DNA of 64,000 nt from Panorpa germanica (Eukaryota; Arthropoda; Insecta; Mecoptera; Panorpidae). Each line of letters begins with the position of its first letter. Positions within the stretch are counted from its first letter, which is position 1. The DNA lies in the NCBI GenBank assembly GCA_963678705.1, contig OY783212.1, forward strand, positions 11,904,001 through 11,968,000, in the 5' to 3' direction. Positions 47,611 through 60,504 of this stretch are shown piece by piece. A program made the position numbers and the translations under genes. The notes beneath the pieces were generated by a model. That model made no database searches, was not told the DNA's origin, and was given only the letters and a program-made list of their open reading frames with translations.

Positions 47611-47899
47611 GTTTGTGTGTGGCTAGACTTTACATTTTTTCAACATTAAATCGTTAACACAAGTACATTTCATTCTTCCCTTAAATTTAACTTAAAACTA
47701 TTTATAGATTCAAATCCATGTATGAACTCATTTTTTAATTAAACTAAAACTAATGTCATGTCATCCTTCATCTTCTCGTGTCAGCTATTTCCGTCATTCA
47801 CTCCTCTTCGTAGACATTTAACTTGTGTTGGCGCCACTTCCACACATTTCGTTTACATATTCGTGGTCGGGTCCGTTTTTTCAGGTTTTGTGTACGATC

Positions 47900-48558
47900 A
47901 CACATGTGTTTACCCAGGCTCGTTCTTATTTGAAATCCATACACGAAAGCGAATGGCAGAAGATTACATTGACCTTGTTGTCAATTTAATATGACATCGT
48001 AAGTAATCATTGAATTTGGGAAGATGGAGATATTGCTGTTCAAAATGTGAATTTCTGTTTTACCGTTTAATTTTAGTCAATATTTTCGACGCTATGGAAT
48101 TAATATTGAAGACTGTAGAATAATAAAAAAACGATTCTATTTATCATTCTCTATACCTTTATATTATTAAAACTTAAGGTCCTGCTTGAGACAGCTGTAA
48201 GTAATACCTGACTTTTGAGTGTTCACTATTATGCATTTCTTTTACACTGTGTTTGGAAATTCTTAAGACAGGAACAGAGTAGGAGGGTTTCATAACGTCA
48301 AACTTGACAGGAATGAGACTAACGTCAACAAATTGAATGCTTTTGATATCGTTGCGTTCACAGATCATCATTTAACGGTTTGCATTACAACTTCTGAGAC
48401 ATTGATGATTGCGTCATATATTAATTTACAGTACACATATGTCCAAAACAAAATTGGTGGTAGTAGCTCGAGTGATATCACTCAAGTTTGTTCTAATAAC
48501 AATTACATATATCTTATTTGAAAATTTTCAAACATAACATATTCCACTGACAGTTATC
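47900..48558 (+). promoter_or_regulatory. conserved upstream block of P450-2/P450-4
   Basis: GAAGATTACATTGACCTTGT (about 47960) and the 60 bases after it are conserved upstream of P450-5 near 59195. A proximal block 50-90 bases before the start codon (TCAAGTTTGTTCTAATAAC, about 48482-48500) is matched near 60430. These shared blocks are likely the core promoter and leader. An imperfect palindrome GAGTGATATCACTC lies just before the proximal block. Confidence 0.5.
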
Positions 48559-50805
48559 ATGGAATGCGTGTGCTCTTTACAATGGCTTATGATCGTCGCC
48601 GCTGTATTTTTGCTAATTTATTTATTTGCTACTTGGAATTCAAAATATTTTGAAAAACTTGGTATAAATTATGTTAAACCTGTTCCATTTTTTGGAAATT
48701 TGATGCCAATGGTTCTAAAACGAAAGAATCTTGTATATAATTTCGATGATTTGTATAAGAAATACCCAGAAGACAGGTATGTTTGTAACTGAATGTTTGT
48801 GCAATGTAGTTAAGGTGTTGAAATTAAGCAACCATTGTAGGTACGATATCGTGGTACGATAGTATGGAACATTCTTTTGTAATAAAGAACTCAAAGTACA
48901 AACAAACAAACTCTGTTGTTGTTTCATCTTTGATTGTTGGATGTTTTTGAGCATACAATAAATTATTATAAATATAACATATATAACATAGAATATAGTT
49001 ATTTATTGTAACTTAATTTTTCTTCCATCTTCTTAAAGTCTTGTTGGTGTCTTCGAGTTCCAATCGCCCATAATAATGGTGCGTGATCCAGAGATAATTA
49101 AACAAATCACCGTCAAAGATTTTGATCATTTCTCGGATCATAGAGTGAAAATAGACATCGACGTTGATCCATTGTTTGGACGAAGTTTATTCGCCATGAA
49201 AGCAATAATTGGCGGGATATGCGAACCACTCTAAGTCCTGCTTTCACAGGAAGTAAAATGAGAACTATGTTTGGACTTGTTGTAGATTGTGCTGAACAAG
49301 TTATTTTACATTTGAAGAAAAATCCAAATGGTATTTTTATAAATTTTGTCAAATATAGGCTTTCAAGGATAGTATATTGAAAAAGAAATACATTTTAGGA
49401 GTTGATTTGGAGCTGAAAAACTTGCTAACAAGATTTGCTACAGATGTAATAGGAACAACAGCGTTTGGAGTAAAAGTCGATTCCTTAAAAAATCCCAATA
49501 ACGAGTTTTATTTAAGCGGGAAGAAACTTACAGACTTTTCAGGAGTACAGGCGCTTAAGTTTTTTGGATTCTCTTCGTTTCCTGCATTTATGAAAGTAAT
49601 TTCAATTTATAATTAAACAATAAATTATTTTTCCAAAGAAAACAATAATTTTTTTAATAAAATTCTATTCTTGGCCATTCTATTTCCAGTTTTTTAAAAT
49701 TAAATTCTTCGATAAGAAAATTAGCAACTTCTTCCGTAGTTTGGTTCACGACACTGTTAAAACTAGAGATAAAGAAGGAATCTATCGTCCGGATATGATA
49801 CAACTGATGATGCAAGCTCGTAAAGGTACACTGACTAATGAGACCTCAGCAGACAAACATGACGCCGGCTTTGCCACCGTGCAAGAATTTCTTGTCAGCA
49901 ATGAGCAACCTCGGAAAAGAGGTAAATTTTTTCGCTAATATTTACATGTAATATTTTATTAAAATACTTATTTGAGTGCTACTTTTGATAGCTATTAGCA
50001 CTGAAAATAATATATACATTATTCTTTATAAACATTTATTTATAAAATATAATTTACAATTTTTTAAATTCGTATGTTCATTTTTAATATGGAGAATAAT
50101 GTAGAGAAGTGTCAGTCAGATTTATGCTTGATTTTTATATTCCTTATATTTTTATTTTTATAGATTGGACTGACGATGACATGACGGCGCAAGCGTTACT
50201 TTTCTTTCTGGGTGGTTTTGATACACTTTCTTCCGCCATGTGTTTTGTTGGTCACGAATTAGCAGTTAATCCAGAAGTTCAAAGTCGTTTACAAGAAGAA
50301 ATTGATGACTTCCTTGGTGACAATATTAAAATGAACTACGAAAACATACAGAAATTGAAATACCTTGACATGGTAGTTTCCGGTAACTTTAATATTAATT
50401 AAGATAATTTATTTCATTCAATGTAAATAGTTTACTTATTATTGTTACTTTTGCATTTTTTTGAAATAGAGACCCTGAGAAAATGGACACCAGGAATCTT
50501 ACTGGACAGAAAATGCGTAAAGCCGTACGTTCTGAAAGACCCAGTAAACAATGTTTCTATTCAAGTAAGTTCCAAGAAGTATAAGCAAAGTAATGTGTAA
50601 TTCTAGTTACAAAATGTAAAATATGTTTTTGAATAGTTGAATCCAGGAGATGGTCTTTGGATTCCCATATTGAGTATTCAGAATGATCCCAAATATTTCC
50701 CGGATCCAGAGAAATTTGATCCTGAGCGTTTCAGTGATGAGAATAAAGATAAAATCCAACCATTCACTTATATGCCATTTGGATCTGGACCACGAAACTG
50801 TATTG
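48559..50805 (+). pseudogene. cytochrome P450, CYP9 type, truncated and frameshifted (P450-2)
   Basis: Seven exons can be read (48559-48776, 49039-49330, 49399-49595, 49690-49921, 50164-50382, 50470-50564, 50637-50805). Exon 2 lacks one G (ATGAAAGCAATAATT near 49198, versus AAAGGC in P450-4), giving an early TAA near 49231. The eighth exon, which carries the C-terminus after the haem Cys, is absent because the duplication junction at 50820 replaces it. Otherwise it matches P450-4 in every exon. The frameshift alone could be a sequencing error; the missing exon cannot. Confidence 0.9.
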
Positions 50806-50819
50806 GTATTGTATAATTT

Positions 50820-50823
50820 CCAT
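50820..50823. other. duplication junction with 4-base filler
   Basis: CCAT lies between sequence matching 57758 (end of the unit) on the left and 43930 (start of the unit) on the right. No extended homology joins the two sides. Confidence 0.85.
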
Positions 50824-51442
50824 TATCCATTGAATTTAGAAAGATTACAGTTTTCTTCGTTATGCTTTATATAAAGAGCTACTTCATTACATTTTAAATT
50901 ATTAAGCGTGTCTAGCTTTAATGCGTCCTTTCTTTAATCCATGGAGTTTTTTTATCTAAAATGTTCTTTTTAATTCTTTGAAATATTTTGATGCTCTTTT
51001 GTTTATCTGTTTATCTTTTGTACATATCTGATTTTTATGCGACCTTTTTTAAATCCATGGACATACACGACTATATCTGGACCCAATTGAGTCTCAATGT
51101 GGTATGCCCAGTATTCAACATACCTTTATAACATAAATTGGAACTACTGGACTTGAGTCAAGGTAAAAGTACAAAATTCCCGGGCAATTATAAATGTTTG
51201 ATTGTCATTGATTAGACTGCAGTTCATCCGACAACTTCCGAGATATAACATTGTAAATAAAGACACTGATATTACAAATGTTATTTATTATATCGTCTAT
51301 ACAAGTATGTAGTAATATTCATAGATCTTAAAAAAGCAATCAGTCTGTGATCTGATTTTACAAAAGCAGGTTCTAATGAACTGTTAAATTTTTTTTTTAT
51401 TAATAGCAAGTTTTTTAATTGCATTTTTAATTAATAATTGTG

Positions 51443-53961
51443 ATGGAATTTATATCTTCTTTACAATGGATTCTTTACTCAGCCATCGTGTTTCTACTGG
51501 TTTATTTGTTTGCCACTTGGAATTCAAAATATTTTGAAAAACTTGGTATGAAGTATGTGAAACCAGTTCCATTTTTTGGAAACTTAATGCCAACTTTTCT
51601 AAGGCGAATGAATTTCGTTGAGAACATCAGTGAATTGTATAAGAAATACCCAAACGACAGGTATGTTTATCGTTAAACGGAAGTTCAATGCACTAATCAT
51701 TCTTAAAGCAATCATTCCGGTAAATACAGTTATGTATATTTAATGTTACTTAAGGTACAACGTTGAATGATATATTTTTCCGGTTTTTGAAAAATAAATC
51801 TACCTTTTTTCCATTAACACAATCATAAAACTTCTTAAGATAAGAAGTCCTTTTGCAGAATTAAAGATTAATAAAGTACGAAAAAAATTACTAGGTGTTG
51901 CAGATATACTGAAGTAATTAAGTAACATCCATGTTTTGTGTTTGGGGATGTTTGCTCACAGTTTTAGTGGGGTTAGTCAGCTTTATACACTTTAAATAAC
52001 ACGGGCACATTTCATTTTTAATTGAGCAAGCTGCATTACCCGATGTAACTTCTTTTTCTTTTACTTTCTTTAAAGTCTTGTTGGTGTCTTCGAGTTCCAG
52101 ACACCCTTAATAATGGTGCGTGATCCAGAGATAATTCGACAAGTTACCGTCAAAGATTTTGATCATTTCTTAGATCATAGAACAAGAGTAGACGTTGATG
52201 TTGATCCATTATTTGGACGGAATTTATTCTCCATGAAAGGCAATAATTGGCGGGATATGCGAACCACTCTAAGTCCTGCTTTTACCGGAAGTAAAATGAG
52301 AACTATGTTTGGACTTGTTGTAGATTGTGCTGAACAAGTTATTTTACATTTGAAAAAAAATCCAAAAGGTATTTTTGTGGATTACATTCAATATACACGT
52401 TAAAGAATTGTCGGATGAATATCTCATATTTTAGGAGTTGATTTGGAGCTCAAAAACCTACTCAGCAGATTTTCTACGGATGTAATTGCAACAACAGCTT
52501 TTGGAATAAAAGTAGATTCATTAGAAAATCCAAACAACGAATTCTTTTTAAGTGGGAAAAAAATTTCAGACTTCTCAGGATTGCAGAGTCTTAAGTTTTT
52601 TGGATTCTCTTCGTTTCCTAGATTGATGAAAGTAAATATCATGTATTATTAAAAAAACAATACTAATGAAACATACAAATATTAAAAATTTCATTTAATT
52701 CTAGTTCTTTAAGATTAAATTCTTCGATGAGAAAATTGGCAACTTCTTTCGTAGTTTGGTTCACAACACTATCAAAACTAGAGATAAAGAAGGAATTTAT
52801 CGTCCGGATATGATACAGCTTCTTATGGAAGCTCGTAAAGGTATCCTAAAAAATGAGACCTCAACAGAGAAACATGATGCCGGTTTTGCAACTGTACAAG
52901 AATTTCTAGTCAGCAAAGAGCAACCTCGCAAAAGGGGTAGGTTATTCTAGTAATGTATAAAATAAAAGTCCCACCTTAATATTCTCTATAATTTTATTTT
53001 CAAAGATTGGACTGATGACGATATGACTGCACAGGGACTACTTTTCTTCTTAGCTGGTTTTGACACGGTTTCTGCGGCCATGTGTCTTATTGGACATGAA
53101 TTGGCAATTAATCCAAATGTTCAAAGTCGTTTGCAAGAAGAAATTGATGAATTCCTGGGTGATAATATAAAAATGAACTACGAGAATATACAGAAATTAA
53201 AATATTTAGATATGGTAGTTTCAGGTAATTTTTCTATTAATTTGTTTTCCTATTAATTGTTGAATAACTTGCCTTTATTAAATTTATTCATTGATAATGA
53301 ATAATAATTAATGTTTTCATTTGGGAATATTAAATTTTTTTATAATAATTTCTATTTTTGCATTAAAGAGGGCCTAAGAAAATGGACGCCAGGAGTACTG
53401 CTAGACAGAACATGTGTAAAGCCGTACGTGTTGAAAGATCCAGTAAACAATGTTGCTATACAAGTAAGTAAAGATTTAAACATTGCAAACAATTCATGCA
53501 TCAACTTATAAGATATGAAAAATATTTGTCAATAGCTGAACCCAGGAGATGGTCTTTGGATTCCTGTATCTGCAATTCAGAACGATCCCAAATATTTCCC
53601 GGATCCAGAGAAATTTGATCCAGAGCGTTTCAGTGATGAGAATAAAGATAAAATCCAACCATTCACTTATATTCCTTTCGGGTCCGGGCCACGAAACTGC
53701 ATTGGTCTGTTAAATGAATTTAATTAACTTAATTTAATGAAGATACGAATTTCAGTTATTATCTAAAATAAATTTGTTTTATTATTTTCAGGTTCACGAT
53801 TTGCACTTATGGAAATAAAAGCAATACTTTTCTTAATTTTGGCAAATTTCACATTGGAGCCTTGTTCAAAAACACAGATTCCATTAAAGTTGACTAAAAC
53901 GTCATTAACTCTACAAGGAGAAAAAGGATTTTGGCTTCACTTTAAACCACGTACAGTTTGA
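51443..53961 (+). CDS. cytochrome P450, CYP9 type (P450-3)
   Basis: Duplicate of P450-1 with exons shifted by 6894 (51443-51660, 52076-52368, 52435-52631, 52705-52936, 53006-53224, 53369-53463, 53536-53704, 53792-53961). The 530-residue product appears identical to P450-1, with AGFDT, EGLR and [11 protein letters not shown]. All splice signals are retained and the upstream sequence is duplicated from 50824, about 620 bases before the start, so the promoter is probably intact. Confidence 0.95.
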
Positions 53962-54384
53962 ATTACTAGAGAAACATAAATAAAAACATTATGAAACATA
54001 TAATAATATATATAAATATGAATAATATATTATAAAAATAATACCCCCTCCTAAATTCCGGCGGACGCTTTAAAGCTTTTAAAAAAATTACGTGAACTAG
54101 CCATCATACTTTCGTATGCATCACATGAGTTTTTTATGTACCTTTTGAATCTGTTACATGTAACGGAGCCTCGCTTTCAAGGTAGCAAATACGCATATGT
54201 TCTTAACTATATATTCTACACTAGCTTTGCTAAAAGGATTGTGGGCTCTGTGACATAAATTTACATTTTCTGACGTTAATAGCGTTTTTAATGCAAGATT
54301 ATGTAAGTTACATATTAAATGAATATATTTGTAAAAGATTTTTAATTTTCTTTGCATGTATTTAATGGCAATGTAACAGTATTA

Positions 54385-54548
<164 letters not shown>

Positions 54549-55496
54549 GTTTGTGTGTGGCTAGACTTTACATTTTTTCAACATTAAATCGTTAACACAA
54601 GTACATTTCATTCTTCCCTTAAATTTAACTTAAAACTATTTATAGATTCAAATCCATGTATGAACTCATTTTTTAATTAAACTAAAACTAATGTCATGTC
54701 ATCCTTCATCTTCTCGTGTCAGCTATTTCCGTCATTCACTCCTCTTCGTAGACATTTAACTTGTGTTGGCGCCACTTCCACACATTTCGTTTACATATTC
54801 GTGGTCGGGTCCGTTTTTTCAGGTTTTGTGTACGATCACACATGTGTTTACCCAGGCTCGTTCTTATTTGAAATCCATACACGAAAGCGAATGGCAGAAG
54901 ATTACATTGACCTTGTTGTCAATTTAATATGACATCGTAAGTAATCATTGAATTTGGGAAGATGGAGATATTGCTGTTCAAAATGTGAATTTCTGTTTTA
55001 CCGTTTAATTTTAGTCAATATTTTCGACGCTATGGAATTAATATTGAAGACTGTAGAATAATAAAAAAACGATTCTATTTATCATTCTCTATACCTTTAT
55101 ATTATTAAAACTTAAGGTCCTGCTTGAGACAGCTGTAAGTAATACCTGACTTTTGAGTGTTCACTATTATGCATTTCTTTTACACTGTGTTTGGAAATTC
55201 TTAAGACAGGAACAGAGTAGGAGGGTTTCATAACGTCAAACTTGACAGGAATGAGACTAACGTCAACAAATTGAATGCTTTTGATATCGTTGCGTTCACA
55301 GATCATCATTTAACGGTTTGCATTACAACTTCTGAGACATTGATGATTGCGTCATATATTAATTTACAGTACACATATGTCCAAAACAAAATTGGTGGTA
55401 GTAGCTCGAGTGATATCACTCAAGTTTGTTCTAATAACAATTACATATATCTTATTTGAAAATTTTCAAACATAACATATTCCACTGACAGTTATC

Positions 55497-58001
55497 ATGG
55501 AATGCGTGTGCTCTTTACAATGGCTTATGATCGTCGCCGCTGTATTTTTGCTAATTTATTTATTTGCTACTTGGAATTCAAAATATTTTGAAAAACTTGG
55601 TATAAATTATGTTAAACCTGTTCCATTTTTTGGAAATTTGATGCCAATGGTTCTAAAACGAAAGAATCTTGTATATAATTTCGATGATTTGTATAAGAAA
55701 TACCCAGAAGACAGGTATGTTTGTAACTGAATGTTTGTGCAATGTAGTTAAGGTGTTGAAATTAAGCAACCATTGTAGGTACGATATCGTGGTACGATAG
55801 TATGGAACATTCTTTTGTAATAAAGAACTCAAAGTACAAACAAACAAACTCTGTTGTTGTTTCATCTTTGATTGTTGGATGTTTTTGAGCATACAATAAA
55901 TTATTATAAATATAACATATATAACATAGAATATAGTTATTTATTGTAACTTAATTTTTCTTCCATCTTCTTAAAGTCTTGTTGGTGTCTTCGAGTTCCA
56001 ATCGCCCATAATAATGGTGCGTGATCCAGAGATAATTAAACAAATCACCGTCAAAGATTTTGATCATTTCTCGGATCATAGAGTGAAAATAGACATCGAC
56101 GTTGATCCATTGTTTGGACGAAGTTTATTCGCCATGAAAGGCAATAATTGGCGGGATATGCGAACCACTCTAAGTCCTGCTTTCACAGGAAGTAAAATGA
56201 GAACTATGTTTGGACTTGTTGTAGATTGTGCTGAACAAGTTATTTTACATTTGAAGAAAAATCCAAATGGTATTTTTATAAATTTTGTCAAATATAGGCT
56301 TTCAAGGATAGTATATTGAAAAAGAAATACATTTTAGGAGTTGATTTGGAGCTGAAAAACTTGCTAACAAGATTTGCTACAGATGTAATAGGAACAACAG
56401 CGTTTGGAGTAAAAGTCGATTCCTTAAAAAATCCCAATAACGAGTTTTATTTAAGCGGGAAGAAACTTACAGACTTTTCAGGAGTACAGGCGCTTAAGTT
56501 TTTTGGATTCTCTTCGTTTCCTGCATTTATGAAAGTAATTTCAATTTATAATTAAACAATAAATTATTTTTCCAAAGAAAACAATAATTTTTTTAATAAA
56601 ATTCTATTCTTGGCCATTCTATTTCCAGTTTTTTAAAATTAAATTCTTCGATAAGAAAATTAGCAACTTCTTCCGTAGTTTGGTTCACGACACTGTTAAA
56701 ACTAGAGATAAAGAAGGAATCTATCGTCCGGATATGATACAACTGATGATGCAAGCTCGTAAAGGTACACTGACTAATGAGACCTCAGCAGACAAACATG
56801 ACGCCGGCTTTGCCACCGTGCAAGAATTTCTTGTCAGCAATGAGCAACCTCGGAAAAGAGGTAAATTTTTTCGCTAATATTTACATGTAATATTTTATTA
56901 AAATACTTATTTGAGTGCTACTTTTGATAGCTATTAGCACTGAAAATAATATATACATTATTCTTTATAAACATTTATTTATAAAATATAATTTACAATT
57001 TTTTAAATTCGTATGTTCATTTTTAATATGGAGAATAATGTAGAGAAGTGTCAGTCAGATTTATGCTTGATTTTTATATTCCTTATATTTTTATTTTTAT
57101 AGATTGGACTGACGATGACATGACGGCGCAAGCGTTACTTTTCTTTCTGGGTGGTTTTGATACACTTTCTTCCGCCATGTGTTTTGTTGGTCACGAATTA
57201 GCAGTTAATCCAGAAGTTCAAAGTCGTTTACAAGAAGAAATTGATGACTTCCTTGGTGACAATATTAAAATGAACTACGAAAACATACAGAAATTGAAAT
57301 ACCTTGACATGGTAGTTTCCGGTAACTTTAATATTAATTAAGATAATTTATTTCATTCAATGTAAATAGTTTACTTATTATTGTTACTTTTGCATTTTTT
57401 TGAAATAGAGACCCTGAGAAAATGGACACCAGGAATCTTACTGGACAGAAAATGCGTAAAGCCGTACGTTCTGAAAGACCCAGTAAACAATGTTTCTATT
57501 CAAGTAAGTTCCAAGAAGTATAAGCAAAGTAATGTGTAATTCTAGTTACAAAATGTAAAATATGTTTTTGAATAGTTGAATCCAGGAGATGGTCTTTGGA
57601 TTCCCATATTGAGTATTCAGAATGATCCCAAATATTTCCCGGATCCAGAGAAATTTGATCCTGAGCGTTTCAGTGATGAGAATAAAGATAAAATCCAACC
57701 ATTCACTTATATGCCATTTGGATCTGGACCACGAAACTGTATTGGTATTGTATAATTTAATAATATAAATTGAAATTGACTGAAGACGCTAGTTGAGTTA
57801 TTTATTAAAATACAATATTTTGTTTTTTCAGGATCTCGATTTGCACTTATGGAAATTAAGGCAATAATTTTCTTAATTTTGGCAAACTTTACCTTGGAGC
57901 CTTGTTCAAAGACACAAATTCCATTGAAGTTAAGTAGATCATCTGTGTCTCTGCAAGGGGAGAATGGATTTTGGGTCCATTTTAAGCCACGTACTTCTTG
58001 A
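55497..58001 (+). CDS. cytochrome P450, CYP9 type (P450-4)
   Basis: Exons 55497-55714, 55977-56269, 56338-56534, 56629-56860, 57103-57321, 57409-57503, 57576-57744 and 57832-58001 give 530 residues. Exon 2 is intact and exon 8 present, unlike the sister copy P450-2. The anchor is [20 protein letters not shown], the C-helix WRDMR, the I-helix GGFDT (Gly in place of the common Ala), the K-helix ETLR, and the haem site [11 protein letters not shown]. It differs from P450-1/3 in many residues and is closest to P450-5. The same conserved upstream blocks as in P450-2 lie 50-600 bases before the start. Confidence 0.95.
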
Positions 58002-60504
58002 AATATTCTTATTTGTGAGAATTCACTGAATAGAGTTACGTATATTTTACACCAAAGTACACAGGAAATGTCGTCCTATTTATGTAATATATATATATAA
58101 AGAATGTTTATTATTTAAGAGTGGCGTTAAAACATACAGGAAACGGAATCATTAGAAAGGATTTGTCTTATTATTATTCTTTGAGGTTTAAATATTTCAC
58201 GTACTTACGAGTATATAAAATAAATTACTAAAGTACACCGACATGTATCTTACATAATGTATTAAATTATTGATAGTTGTTCTAAAATGTATGGATATAA
58301 AACTATTTAAAAATCACATTTTAAATAATAATTTTTTTATCTAAATAAATAACTAAAATACTAATTGTAATTGTCATTATTTTAATTTCTTCATTTTATA
58401 AAGGTTAATATTTCACTTAAGCAACATCAAATAATATTTAATCTACAACGGTCTTATGTTATTTAATTTAAACGTTTTTATGCTAACTCCACGACGATCA
58501 GATGACAATTTTTGTGGTGTCGGAGCATCATATATATGAATTACATAGATGCCTAATAAGTTTGTGGTTGTTCTATATATTCATAATCAATTTAACATGA
58601 CCCAACTAACTTAAGTGACAACACAATTTAGGAAACGACACAAACCGGGTCCTGGTATACCGTGTATACGCTATATCAACATTAATATACAATTCACGGG
58701 GTTGGCATAATGATTGTAATTAAAGAATTCAACCAGAGATACCATCACCTACTTAACAATCACGCAAATAATCTAGCAGTGAACACATTGGATGAAAACA
58801 CATCTGATTTTAAGAGACTAAAAAGACACTGTGTTGAAATTATCACATTGCTTTTTATATTTAATTGTCATACACAGAGACTGCCGATATTGAACGGATA
58901 TTTCTTATTCAGGTCACTTCCTTGATGTCTAAATTAGTAAAGACACTAATTGTTCAATATTGTGTTACTTCGTAACGCACCATTATAAATAATAATTAAA
59001 AAAAATTAAAAAAGAAAAGGTAGTTTACTAGGAGAACACTGCGTATTTATCTCAAACTATTAATTATCAATTTATGTTTATCTGTCAAGTACAACGTTAC
59101 CAATTTAGAACCGTCAATTATTGTTATTTATTTACTTGAAAGCAAATTTAAAAACAACATGTAATTTGCTCATGAACCGATTACGACTGATAGAAGATTA
59201 CATTGACCTTGTTATCAATTTGATATGGCATCGTAAGTAATCATTGAACTTGGAAAGATGAAGAGATAGCTGTTCAAAATTTGATTTTATGTTTTAAGGT
59301 TTAATTTTTAGGCACATTTTTCATGACATGCAATTAATATTGAAGTCTGCAGAATAATAAATAATCGATTTTATTTATCCTTCTCTACTACCTCTATAAT
59401 ATTAAAGCGTTAACTGTTGATCGAGACAGCTGTAAGTAATATCTAATGTTTCAATATTTACTGTTATGCATCACTTTCACCGCCTCCTGGTTTTTGAGAA
59501 AGGTCAACGGTAATTTTTTTTGATGATTTAATAATTTAAACATTTTTTAAAATTTGAAATATTGAAACGTAAGTTTATTTTAAACTAAAAAGAAATTCAC
59601 TCGTGACTGGATACAATTGAATTTGGCGTGAGGTGTAAAAAAGGTTATTAATTTCATATGCCAAAAAGTTTTTAATCGTTAACTAATATTAAAAGCAGAT
59701 GACCACTGATCAGCATCTTGTATTGTTTGTTTAGTATCGTATGCGTAGAAACGTCGGCATTATAGACGGGAATGGTCTACCAGACAACTTAGCCGATTCC
59801 GTGGTTCGATTGCATGTGAGTGAGTGAGAGTGACGTCAGCAACTCGAATGCATCCGTTCACAGATCAGTATTTGAAAAGCGTAATGAGCAGTAGTGCATC
59901 GATAATCGTATGAAATCTTTAGAACGCAGCAGACTGCAATGAAAACGACGAAGGCCTTACTATACTTACTGTATGTTGTCGGAATAACAAACCAGACACA
60001 ACTTCAAATGTTGCTCATGGAACTTACCATATCTTTTGTCTGTGAGAGTCGACACGGGACATTGGTGACACAACAGATCACTTACAGATTCGACATTTTC
60101 GACAGGTGCAGATCGGTTAGAGGACCAGACAATGTTATATATATTCGATTGGAATTGATTATTAATTAATGAATGTTATATAATAATTGTCTTTTAATTG
60201 CAAGAACCCTAATATACTTACTTCAAACATTGTCGTACAGATGTAAACCATCCATCACACTTAGAATTATACCTAACACTTTGTCTATTTTAATTAATAA
60301 CACGTTTGTTGCGAAACATTACAACTTCTAAGATAATCAGCGAATATTCATGATTGCTACTGATATATTAATATCTATGTACACATAGATCCAAAACAAA
60401 AATGTGGCAGTAACTCGTGTGATACCACACAAGTTTGTTCTAATAACTACATATTATATAAATTTGATTATTTCCAGTTATCACATAGTCCACTGACAGT
60501 TATC
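58002..60504. other. intergenic between P450-4 and P450-5
   Basis: Includes part of the dispersed repeat (58425-58470) and, at 59190-59470, a diverged copy of the upstream block of P450-2/4. About 900 bases separating that block from the P450-5 start are not present upstream of P450-2/4, so something inserted or expanded there. Short open frames at 58710 and 59939 have no recognisable product. Confidence 0.5.

Noticed and set aside
58710-58925. 71-residue frame with LDENTSDFKRLKRHCVEI
   Set aside because: It looks protein-like but has no recognisable family, splice partners or second copy; not enough support to call.
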